This document shows, one piece after another, positions 1-6,857 of a DNA stretch of 16,287 nucleotides. The notes below the pieces were generated by a model. That model had not been told where the DNA came from and did not search any database. It worked only from the letters and a program-made list of their open reading frames with translations. Made by a program: the position numbers and the translations under genes. Every line of letters starts with the position of its first letter. Within the stretch, counting starts at the first letter, position 1. The stretch comes from Kiritimatiellia bacterium. Its GTDB lineage: Bacteria > Verrucomicrobiota > Kiritimatiellia > RFP12 > UBA1067. The stretch covers positions 1-16,287 of the forward strand of contig JAGDAE010000092.1 in assembly GCA_017959645.1 (NCBI GenBank). Reading direction: 5' to 3'.

Positions 1-1929
1 CCGTTGCAGAAGCAGATCGTAGGCGAGATCGGCGCGGCCGTTTTCCGACAGCGCGAAGAGAATGTGTTTCGTACCCACGATGCCGGTCTGGAGCCTGCCT
101 CCGGCCGCCTCGATCTGCACGGCGAGATCGTCCAAAGCTGCGATTCTGACGCTTTCTCCGGGGTACAGTCGCCATGTAAGCGAAAGCGCAAGCGTCGTCT
201 GGCAGGAATACTTCATTTTCAGCCGGCCGGCGCCGTCGAACGCTCGTTCCCAAAGCGTCTGCAGAGAAGATTCCGCGAGCGCGCGGTAATGCGTGGCGTC
301 GCCGGAGAATCCGGCCAGTTCCGCGAATTTCGCCATCGCCCGGAAATCGGCGACCCTGCACGCCATCGCCAGAAATTCCGCCGTGTCGGGATCGGAGGCG
401 TACGGAAGATCCCGCTTCCAGAAGCCGGTGCGCTGGAACGCGAGCCAGTCGCTCCAGTCGGAAAGATACGGTCCGTCCGCGAGTTCCAGCCAATTCGCGT
501 ATTCTTTCATGCTCTCGTAGTGTTCGCGCACCGGTTCGAAATCTCCGAAATGGCTCCACAGCTGGAAAGGCATGAGCATTCCGGCGTCGGACCAGATCGC
601 CATGCCGCTGCGCCAAGGTTCGCCCCATGGCGGATTTCCTGGAGAGATCGAAGCAAATCTGCCGTCCGCCAACTGTGCGTCGCGCTGATCGCGAAACTGT
701 TTCGCGTAGAAATCGCGCGCGTCCCAGAGCCAGCACGCCGCCGCGACGCTTATGCACGAGTCGCCCATCCACGCCAGCCGCTCGTCTCGCTGGGAACAGT
801 CGGTAGGAACGCTCAGTTCGTTCGATCTGAGCGACCATTCGGCGCAGGCGATTATGCGGTTGACGTCCGGATTCGAAGTCGTGATCGTCCCGGTCTCGAG
901 TTCGCGCGCGACCGACGTAAGCGGAACCGAGACGATCGACTCGAACACGACCGGAGCGGAGACGGATATCTCGACGTAGCGGTAGCCGTAATAGGTAAAG
1001 CGCGGAGCGTAGGTTTCGCCGCCGCCTTTGAGAACGTATGTCGTCGTCGCGGCCGCCGAGCGCAGATTGTCGAAATAGCACGTTCCGTCCGCGTTCAGAA
1101 TCTCGGCGTGGCGTATCGTAACGACCGTCCCCGCCTCTCCGCGCACGCGGAACTCCTCGCGCGCGGCGCAGTTCTGCCCGAAATCGACGACCTTTCGCTC
1201 GCCGGGGAAGACGGCGAGTCCGGACGGCCCTTCAAAAGCAAGAGCGCGCCGCGCGCGCACTTCCGCCCGCGCGGGTTCGATTCGCACTTTGAGCGGCACG
1301 ACCGCGGCCGGCGACCAGCGCGCGAGCGACAGATCTTCGCGCCGCGCATCGTACGTCTCTCCGTCGTATATGCCCGCCGAAACGAGCGGTCCGTCGCTCG
1401 TGAACTCCCATCCGCCGCCGCCGGAGAACGCTTCGATCTCTCCGTCGCCGGACGAAAGCGCCAGCGAAGCCGAGAAACCGTTCGGCCGCGCGCGCGGTTC
1501 CCCTTCGCCGCGTCCTTCGAACAGACTGTCATCAACGCCGGCGATCCCGTCGCGCCAGTACGAATCGGCCACCGTGACGACGATTTCGTTCTCTCCCGCC
1601 CGCAGAAGCGGCGAGATTTCGAAAAAGAACTCTTGCCGCGCAAACGGCATCGTGAACCCCGGCTTCAGTTCCGACGATTCGACGCGGCTGCCGTTGACGG
1701 CGAGGTCGAAGACGCCGAGCCCGACAACCGAAAGCCGCGCGGAGGAAACGCCATCCGGCGCGGAAAAGACGCGACGGAACGCAAGCGCCGGATGGCCGGG
1801 ATCGACAGACGTCGCGACCGCGAACTCGCGAACCGGCAACTTGCCGGCATCCGTCGCGCGCGCAAACAAACGGCCGGCGGGTGGATACCCTACCGCCAAA
1901 ACCGCAGACAATGCTAGAATACAGGACAT
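1..1929 (-). CDS. GH78 alpha-L-rhamnosidase, 3'-truncated (first 643 residues)
   Basis: The reverse strand reads open from an ATG at 1929 to the window edge, so the C-terminus is missing. Three blocks typical of GH78 are visible: an N-terminal beta-sandwich at about 45-215, the Bac_rhamnosid domain at about 245-340 (VVDFGQNCAAREEF, IRHAEILNADG, FTYYGYRYVEI), and the start of the (alpha/alpha)6 barrel from about 345. The family signature PTDCSQRDERLAWMGD (375-390) supplies the conserved acidic residues Asp377, Glu383 and Asp390. WSDAGMLMPF, DWSDWL and LQTGIVGTKH follow, as expected. The enzyme should release terminal alpha-L-rhamnose from plant or bacterial glycans. The N-terminus has a short hydrophobic stretch (MSCILALSAVLAV) that may be a signal peptide, but it lacks a positive n-region, so export is uncertain. 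There is only a weak AGG about 6 nt upstream of the ATG. A candidate promoter lies at 1972-2000. Confidence 0.93.
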   Translation of the reverse strand, partial: MSCILALSAVLAVGYPPAGRLFARATDAGKLPVREFAVATSVDPGHPALAFRRVFSAPDGVSSARLSVVGLGVFDLAVNGSRVESSELKPGFTMPFARQEFFFEISPLLRAGENEIVVTVADSYWRDGIAGVDDSLFEGRGEGEPRARPNGFSASLALSSGDGEIEAFSGGGGWEFTSDGPLVSAGIYDGETYDARREDLSLARWSPAAVVPLKVRIEPARAEVRARRALAFEGPSGLAVFPGERKVVDFGQNCAAREEFRVRGEAGTVVTIRHAEILNADGTCYFDNLRSAAATTTYVLKGGGETYAPRFTYYGYRYVEISVSAPVVFESIVSVPLTSVARELETGTITTSNPDVNRIIACAEWSLRSNELSVPTDCSQRDERLAWMGDSCISVAAACWLWDARDFYAKQFRDQRDAQLADGRFASISPGNPPWGEPWRSGMAIWSDAGMLMPFQLWSHFGDFEPVREHYESMKEYANWLELADGPYLSDWSDWLAFQRTGFWKRDLPYASDPDTAEFLAMACRVADFRAMAKFAELAGFSGDATHYRALAESSLQTLWERAFDGAGRLKMKYSCQTTLALSLTWRLYPGESVRIAALDDLAVQIEAAGGRLQTGIVGTKHILFALSENGRADLAYDLLLQR

Positions 1930-1971
1930 AGTACGCCTATCTTGAGGAACGAAACCAAAGTTTATGCGCGT

Positions 1972-2000
1972 ATTCTCGCAAATTTCAGCCGTCTTGTCAA
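1972..2000 (-). promoter_or_regulatory. Candidate sigma-70 promoter for the rhamnosidase
   Basis: On the minus strand a perfect TTGACA (1995-2000) is followed after exactly 17 nt by GAGAAT (1972-1977, 4 of 6 matches to TATAAT). Transcription would start near 1965 and leave a leader of about 36 nt before the ATG at 1929. The -35 box occupies the same bases as the upstream part of the divergent glycosyltransferase promoter, so the two may compete for polymerase. Prediction by eye only. Confidence 0.5.
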
Positions 2001-2017
2001 TCGTTCGCGTCCAAATA

Positions 2018-2033
2018 TGGTATAATACCCGTG
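2018..2033 (+). promoter_or_regulatory. Extended -10 promoter of the glycosyltransferase, probably giving a leaderless mRNA
   Basis: TGGTATAAT at 2018-2026 is a perfect extended -10 element. The only -35-like hexamer, TTGTCA at 1994-1999, sits 21 nt upstream, which is too far to be normal, so the extended -10 probably carries the promoter. Six bases separate the -10 box from the GTG at 2033. The expected start point is therefore at or within a base or two of the start codon. No SD sequence precedes that codon. Confidence 0.55.
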
Positions 2034-3055
2034 TGAAACGCATCCTGTTCGTGACCAGCAAGCCGCAACCTTGGTTCGAGAACCAAAGCTGCGCGGAACA
2101 TTTCGCCCACGCTCCGTATTCCATCGACGCGATCGGATACAATCTCGAAAAACTCGGATGGACGGTCGGCTGGATGGGACGCCGCTCGGCCGCCAGCCCC
2201 TTCCGCGTCGCCACGCGCATAAACGGCTTCAAACCCGACATCGTTTACACCTACGGTCCAACCGTCGCATTGCATCCGCTGGCCGTACGCCCTTTCTGCC
2301 GGCACCGGGCGTTCAAGGTCGTGCACGGGTGGGACGACCATTACGGACGCATCTGGAACGAACTGGCCGGCCGGCCGGGGAAACTGCTCATGGATCGCGT
2401 CGAGAAACTGATCGTCAAAAAATCGGATGCGGTCGCGACCTTGAGCCGCGCCTTGCAAAATCTCGGCGCGACATGGGGTGTCAAGTGCGAATACATCCCG
2501 AACGGCGCAGACCCGGTAGACCGCGAATCGATGCGCGGTACGATACGGCTCGAGGGAAAATTCAATCTGGTCTACACCGGCGACAAGGCGCGGTGGAAAC
2601 GCACCGACGACATCTGCCGGTCGATGCGAGAACTGCCAAACGACGTCAAGCTTTACATGACCGGACAGGAATACGGCTACTTGAAACCGTATCTTTCCGG
2701 AAACTGTATCTCGCTCGGATGGCTGTCGAAGGAGGAACAGTTCAACGTCATGAGTCAGGCAGACGCATTCGTGTGCACATCCGACCAGGACTGCAACGCG
2801 AAACTGCAGGAATATCTGCGGTGGAGAAAGCCAATTCTGGCGTTCGACGGCGAGGCCAACCTTTTCTTCAGAAACGGACACAACGCGCTGCTGGCCAAAA
2901 ACGGCGAATACGCCCCGCTGATCAGGCGGCTGATCGAGGAGCCTACGCTCGCGGAAACGCTCGCATCCAACGCCGAACGCGAAATACCGGTCTATTCATG
3001 GCGTGAAATCGCCGGACTTTTCGACGCATTCTTCGTGAAAGTCCTCGGCCAGTGA
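2033..3055 (+). CDS. GT4-like (GT-B fold) glycosyltransferase, 340 aa
   Basis: The protein looks like a retaining GT-B transferase that moves a sugar from a nucleotide sugar to a glycan or lipid acceptor; the substrate cannot be told. Residues 4-10 (ILFVTSK) form the first beta strand of the N-domain. The C-domain shows YIPNGAD (154-160), LVYTGDKARWKR (179-190), ISLGWLSKEEQFNVM (226-240) and CNAKLQEYLRWRKPILAF (254-271). The last corresponds to the EX7E region, but the first Glu is replaced (Gln252 at the expected place) and only Glu260 remains. I place the start at GTG 2033 because the fold begins there. An in-frame ATG at 1964 would add 23 residues encoded across the promoter. Three 60-base lines I counted in the gene have 31-33 G+C, against 37-40 in two lines of the pentose operon, so recent acquisition is possible. 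The gene converges on araD. Confidence 0.85.
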   Translation: MKRILFVTSKPQPWFENQSCAEHFAHAPYSIDAIGYNLEKLGWTVGWMGRRSAASPFRVATRINGFKPDIVYTYGPTVALHPLAVRPFCRHRAFKVVHGWDDHYGRIWNELAGRPGKLLMDRVEKLIVKKSDAVATLSRALQNLGATWGVKCEYIPNGADPVDRESMRGTIRLEGKFNLVYTGDKARWKRTDDICRSMRELPNDVKLYMTGQEYGYLKPYLSGNCISLGWLSKEEQFNVMSQADAFVCTSDQDCNAKLQEYLRWRKPILAFDGEANLFFRNGHNALLAKNGEYAPLIRRLIEEPTLAETLASNAEREIPVYSWREIAGLFDAFFVKVLGQ

Positions 3056-3071
3056 GACAGATCCACGAGCG

Positions 3072-3102
3072 CGGACGGGGCGGCTATTTCCCGCCCTGTC
3101 CG
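3072..3102. terminator. 12-bp GC-rich hairpin between convergent genes, without a T-tract
   Basis: The arms CGGACGGGGCGG (3072-3083) and CCGCCCTGTCCG (3091-3102) pair over 12 bp around a 7-nt loop. In plus-strand RNA the only non-Watson-Crick pair is one G-U. In minus-strand RNA that position becomes an A-C mismatch, so the stem is more stable in the glycosyltransferase transcript. The araD stop codon (3084-3086) falls exactly in the loop, and one arm is the end of araD coding sequence. No run of T follows on either strand. It may therefore work as a transcript-end stabiliser or a Rho-assisted end rather than a classical intrinsic terminator. Confidence 0.6.
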
Positions 3103-3785
3103 TAATAGGCGTTCGGCCCGTGCTTGCGGGAATAGTGCTTTTCGCCTATGTAGGCGGGGAGCTCCTTCGCACTCCGGGAAACGGCGAGCGATTCGGTGTT
3201 TCTGGCCATTTTTGCGATCTCTTCAAGCGAAACGGCGTTGTCGACCGCTTTCATGACGTCCTTGCCCCAGGTGAAAGGTCCGTGTCCCGCGACAAGAACC
3301 CCCGGCTGCGCGAGCGGATCTTTGTCCCGGAACAGCTTGACGATGACCTTGCCGGTATTGCCCTCGTAGTCGCCAGCGACTTCCGCTTCGGAAAGATAGC
3401 GCGTAACCGGAACCGGTCCGTGGAAACAGTCGGCGTGGGTAGTGCCGTAGCACGGAATCTCCCTCGCCGCCTGCGCCCAGGCTACGGCCTCGGCGCTGTG
3501 GGTGTGGACCGCGCCGAAAACCCCCTTGAAAGAGCGGTAGAACTCGAGATGGGTCGGCGTATCGCTGGAAGGACGGTATCTGCCCTCGACGACTTTGCCG
3601 TCGAGATCGACGACAACGATGTCGCGCGGTTTCAGCATTCCGTACGAGACTCCGCTCGGTTTGATCGCGACGAGTCCGGTCTCGGGATCGAACGCGCTCG
3701 CATTGCCCCAAGTAAGCACGACCAGCCCCTCGTCCCTGAGGCGCATGTTCGCGTAGTATACTTTCTTTTTCAGTTCTTCGAGCAT
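3084..3785 (-). CDS. araD: L-ribulose-5-phosphate 4-epimerase (class II aldolase family)
   Basis: This enzyme converts L-ribulose-5-P to D-xylulose-5-P, the last step of L-arabinose entry into the pentose phosphate pathway. At 233 aa it matches the usual 231 or so. The class II aldolase/epimerase motifs are intact: TWGNAS (25-30), KPSGVSY (42-48), SSDTPTH (73-79), the zinc ligands His94 and His96 in HTHS plus His168 in GHGPF, and Asp119 in THADCFHGP (116-124). The C-terminus ends HGPNAYYGQ, with the catalytic-type Tyr at 227/228. An SD-like AAGGGG overlaps the araA stop, 9 nt before the ATG. The araA-araD gap is 13 bp, so it is the last gene of the pentose operon. UlaF and SgbE paralogues share the fold, but adjacency to araA decides for AraD. 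Confidence 0.95.
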   Translation of the reverse strand: MLEELKKKVYYANMRLRDEGLVVLTWGNASAFDPETGLVAIKPSGVSYGMLKPRDIVVVDLDGKVVEGRYRPSSDTPTHLEFYRSFKGVFGAVHTHSAEAVAWAQAAREIPCYGTTHADCFHGPVPVTRYLSEAEVAGDYEGNTGKVIVKLFRDKDPLAQPGVLVAGHGPFTWGKDVMKAVDNAVSLEEIAKMARNTESLAVSRSAKELPAYIGEKHYSRKHGPNAYYGQGGK

Positions 3786-3798
3786 GGCGCGCCGCCCC

Positions 3799-5280
3799 TT
3801 ACGACTTAAGTTTCCACGCCAGATCGTTCAGGAAAAGCTCCTGCTCGAGCTTTTCGACCGTCGTGTCTTTCGTGATGTGCACGAACTCGATTCCGGCGAT
3901 GCGGGCGAAATCGCGCATCTGGGCGGCCGAAACGTCGTAGGTGAGCGTCGTATGGTGGGCGCCGCCGGCGACGATCCAGCATTCGACGCCGGTCTTGAGG
4001 TTCGGCATCGGCTTCCACATCACGCGCGCGACCGGAAGATTCGGCATCCTGCAGACCGGCTTGATGCATTCGACATCCTGCACGATCATCCTGAGCCGCC
4101 CGCCAACATCCACGAGCGAAATCACGATCGCCTTGCCCGCGCGCCCCTCGAACACCAGACGCGCCGGGTCGGCCTTGCCGCCGATGCCGAGCGCATGCAC
4201 CTCGATTTTCGGCTTGGCGGCCGCGATCGAGGGGCAGACCTCGAGCATGTGCGCGCCGAGCGAACATTCCTTGCCCTTGGCCAGTTCGTAGGTATAGTCC
4301 TCCATGAACGCGGTTCCGCCCTTCTTGCCCTCGGCCATCGCCTTCACGACCGCCGTCATCGCCGCGGTCTTCCAGTCGCCCTCGGCGCCGTAGCCGTAGC
4401 CGAGCGCCATCAGACGCTGCGAGGCGAGCCCCGGCAACTGCTCCATGCCGTAAAGGTCCTCGAACGTGTTGGTGTACGCGCGGCAGCCCTCTTCGTCGAG
4501 AAGCTTCCGCATCGCGATCTCCTCTTTCGCCTGGTAGCGGACCGCGTCGAGATTTTTCGTGTTGAAGGCGTAGAGCTTTTTGTATTCGGCCATCAGCGCG
4601 TCGGCCTCTTTGCCGGAAACGGCGTCGATGCATTCGGCGAGCTTGCCGACCGGCCACGTGTTTACCTGCCAGCCGAGAACCTCCTGGACGCCGACCTTGT
4701 CGCCTTCGGTAACCGCGACATTGCGCATGTTGTCGCCGAAGCGCATGACCTTGAGCGACTTCGAGAACGCGATGCCGACCGCCACCCGCATCCAGTCGCC
4801 GAGACGGGTCTGGACGTCCGCGTCCTGCCAGAAGCCGGCGATGACCTTTCGCGGCGTACGCAGACGCGCAGCGATGAACCCGTGCTCGCGGTCGCCGTGC
4901 GCGGCCTGGTTGAGGTTCATGAAGTCCATATCGATCTCCTTGTCGGGGATCGAGCGGTTGTACTGGGTCGCGAGATGGCAATAGGGTTTCTGCAGGATTT
5001 TGAGCCCGTTCAGCCACATCTTCGACGGCGAGAACGTATGGCACCAGGTGATTATTCCGGCGCAGCGCCCGTCGCCGTTCGCCGCCATGATCGCCCCGGT
5101 CGCATCCTCGGGCGTCTTGACGATCGTCTTGAAGACGAGTCTGCACGGCAGCTTTCCGCTCTTGTCGAGCTTCGCGACCATCTCCTTCGCGCGCGCCTCC
5201 ACGGTCGAGAGAACCTCGGGGCCGTACAGAAACTGGCTGCCGACCACGAACCAGAACTCGTAATCTTTCATCGTATTCAT
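3799..5280 (-). CDS. araA: L-arabinose isomerase
   Basis: This cytoplasmic, metal-dependent enzyme isomerises L-arabinose to L-ribulose. The protein is 493 aa (E. coli about 500) and collinear with the family. Visible signatures are WFVVGSQFLYG near the start, CHTFSPSKMW (80-89), TQYNRSIP (105-112) and IDMDFMNLNQAAHGDREHGF (116-135). The active-site set is present: Glu300 in AEGDWKTAA, Glu327 in FMEDYTYE, His344 in GAHMLEVCPS and the His pair at 442-443 in GGAHHTT. These match E. coli Glu306, Glu333, His350 and His450. AAAGGAG lies 7 nt upstream of the first ATG, which favours that codon over the ATG three codons later. The gene follows the FGGY kinase by 25 bp and precedes araD by 13 bp. Confidence 0.97.
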   Translation of the reverse strand: MNTMKDYEFWFVVGSQFLYGPEVLSTVEARAKEMVAKLDKSGKLPCRLVFKTIVKTPEDATGAIMAANGDGRCAGIITWCHTFSPSKMWLNGLKILQKPYCHLATQYNRSIPDKEIDMDFMNLNQAAHGDREHGFIAARLRTPRKVIAGFWQDADVQTRLGDWMRVAVGIAFSKSLKVMRFGDNMRNVAVTEGDKVGVQEVLGWQVNTWPVGKLAECIDAVSGKEADALMAEYKKLYAFNTKNLDAVRYQAKEEIAMRKLLDEEGCRAYTNTFEDLYGMEQLPGLASQRLMALGYGYGAEGDWKTAAMTAVVKAMAEGKKGGTAFMEDYTYELAKGKECSLGAHMLEVCPSIAAAKPKIEVHALGIGGKADPARLVFEGRAGKAIVISLVDVGGRLRMIVQDVECIKPVCRMPNLPVARVMWKPMPNLKTGVECWIVAGGAHHTTLTYDVSAAQMRDFARIAGIEFVHITKDTTVEKLEQELFLNDLAWKLKS

Positions 5281-5305
5281 CGCTTGCTCCTTTGTCGTGC
5301 CTTTT

Positions 5306-6835
5306 TCAGGCCTTTATCGCCTTCTTGAAATTCTCCGCGTAGCGGTTGAAGCCCTCGACGCCTTCGCGCTCTGGCGCGAGGGTGGATCCCGCCGCGCCGG
5401 CGAAGACCTTCTCGGAAAGGAATTCCCCGAGCGGCATTCCGGCGCCGCCGGCGGCATAGGAGGCCAGAACCGCCATCCCCCACGGGCCGCCCTCGCCGGC
5501 CGTATCCATGCATGTGACGCTCGTGTCCAGCGCGTCGGCGAGATACTGCTGCGCGATTCCCTTGTCCTTGAATATTCCGCCGTGGGCGGTCAGCGACTCG
5601 ATCGTGATGTGTTCGCGCGCGAGGATGTCCATGCCGAGCTTGAGCGACACGAAGGCGGAATATATCTGCGCCCGGAAGAAATTCGCGAGCGTGAACGCCG
5701 ATTCGGGCGAGCGGACGACTTTGAGCATCGCCTCGCCGACCCCGGCGACCGGTTCGCCCGAGAGAAACGGAACGACGACTACTCCGCCGCAATCCTTGTC
5801 GCCCTTCAGCGATTCGGCGAACAGGGTCGCATAGATGTTCTTTCCTCCGGCATCCCGGTTGCAGACCCCGCCGAAGAGCCCGGCCCAGGCGTTGATTTCG
5901 TTCGTGCAGTTGTTGCAGTGCACCATCGCCACTTCGTCGCCGGCCGGCGTAGTGACGACGTCGATTTCCGGATAGTATCCCTTCATCGCCTTTTCGAGAA
6001 CGATCATCGCGAAAACCGAGGTCCCCGCCGAAACGTTGCCGGTCTTCGGCGCGACGGCGTTGGTGGCGACCATCCCCGTACCCGCGTCGCCTTCGGGCGG
6101 AGCCATGAGCGCGCCGCCCTCTAGCGTTCCGGTCGGGTCCAGCCATTTCGCGCCGGCGTCGGTCAGGACGCCCGCTTTTTCGCCGGCCTTGAGAATCTTG
6201 GGCAGCTTCTGTTTCAGATCGCCGGAAGTCTTCGCGTCGAACGCAGCGAGCATCCTCGCGTTGTAGTCGCCGGTCGCAGGGTCGACCGGGAACATCCCGC
6301 TCGCCTCGCCGACTCCGAGAACGTTTTCGCCCGACAGCCGGCGGTGGACGTAGCCGGCGAGCGTGGTGAGCGACTTGACGGCGCCGACATGGGGCTCTTT
6401 GTCGAGAATCGCCTGGTAGTAGTGGGCGATCGACCAGCGCTGGGGGATGTTGAACCGGAAAAGTTCCGAAAGCTCCTTCGCAGCATCGCCGGTCGTCACG
6501 TTGCGCCAGGTGCGAAACGGCACGAGCAACTTGCCGTCCGCGTCGAACGGCAGATAGCCGTGCATCATGCCGGAAATCCCGAGCGCGGCGAGTTTCGAGA
6601 GTTTTGCGCCGTATTTCGCCTCGGCGTCGGCCGCGCATTTCGCGTAGGCGTCGCGAAGGCCCGTCTCGATGTCTTCGAGCGAATACGACCACATTCCGTC
6701 GACGAGACTGTTCTCCCAGTCGTGCGCCCCCTGCGCGATCGCGCGGAACTCGCCGTCGACGAGAACCGCCTTGATGCGGGTTGAGCCGAACTCGATTCCC
6801 ATCACGGCCTTGCCCGATTCGATAAACTCCTTCAT
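5306..6835 (-). CDS. FGGY-family carbohydrate kinase, probable L-ribulokinase (not classical AraB type)
   Basis: This is an ATP-dependent sugar kinase of about 509 aa. By position between the xylulokinase and araA it most likely phosphorylates L-ribulose to L-ribulose-5-P. Numbered from the ATG at 6835, it shows the N-terminal phosphate-binding segment GIEFGSTRIKAV (13-24), GISGMMHGYLPFD (86-98), the probable base Asp250 in EGDAGTG, SAGTSVFAM (269-277), and the C-terminal nucleotide-binding turn TAHGGIF (416-422). It lacks the look and length (about 560 aa) of E. coli-type AraB; xylulokinase-like or unclassified FGGY names are likely in databases. The frame also opens at GTG 6841, but AAAGGAG at 6841-6847 overlaps that codon and lies 5 nt before the ATG at 6835, which I chose. 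The substrate is inferred from context. Confidence 0.82.
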   Translation of the reverse strand: MKEFIESGKAVMGIEFGSTRIKAVLVDGEFRAIAQGAHDWENSLVDGMWSYSLEDIETGLRDAYAKCAADAEAKYGAKLSKLAALGISGMMHGYLPFDADGKLLVPFRTWRNVTTGDAAKELSELFRFNIPQRWSIAHYYQAILDKEPHVGAVKSLTTLAGYVHRRLSGENVLGVGEASGMFPVDPATGDYNARMLAAFDAKTSGDLKQKLPKILKAGEKAGVLTDAGAKWLDPTGTLEGGALMAPPEGDAGTGMVATNAVAPKTGNVSAGTSVFAMIVLEKAMKGYYPEIDVVTTPAGDEVAMVHCNNCTNEINAWAGLFGGVCNRDAGGKNIYATLFAESLKGDKDCGGVVVVPFLSGEPVAGVGEAMLKVVRSPESAFTLANFFRAQIYSAFVSLKLGMDILAREHITIESLTAHGGIFKDKGIAQQYLADALDTSVTCMDTAGEGGPWGMAVLASYAAGGAGMPLGEFLSEKVFAGAAGSTLAPEREGVEGFNRYAENFKKAIKA

Positions 6836-6847
6836 CGCCACTCCTTT
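6836..6847 (-). promoter_or_regulatory. Ribosome binding site that sets the FGGY kinase start
   Basis: On the minus strand AAAGGAG (6841-6847) is followed by 5 nt and then ATG at 6835-6833. The alternative GTG at 6841-6839 shares a base with the SD sequence and cannot use it, so the shorter protein is right. Confidence 0.7.
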
Positions 6848-6857
6848 CGAAAAACCG

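Noticed and set aside
4..1917. 637-aa plus-strand open frame
   Set aside because: Arg-rich, without recognisable domains, and exactly antisense to the GH78 rhamnosidase, whose motifs are clear. It is a by-product of G+C-rich codon use.
1964..2032. ATG 1964 as the glycosyltransferase start
   Set aside because: GAGGA lies 15 nt away, too far for normal use, and the added residues would be encoded by the TATAAT promoter. It is not fully excluded.
3784..5328. 514-aa plus-strand open frame
   Set aside because: Antisense shadow of araA; low-complexity composition and no family resemblance.
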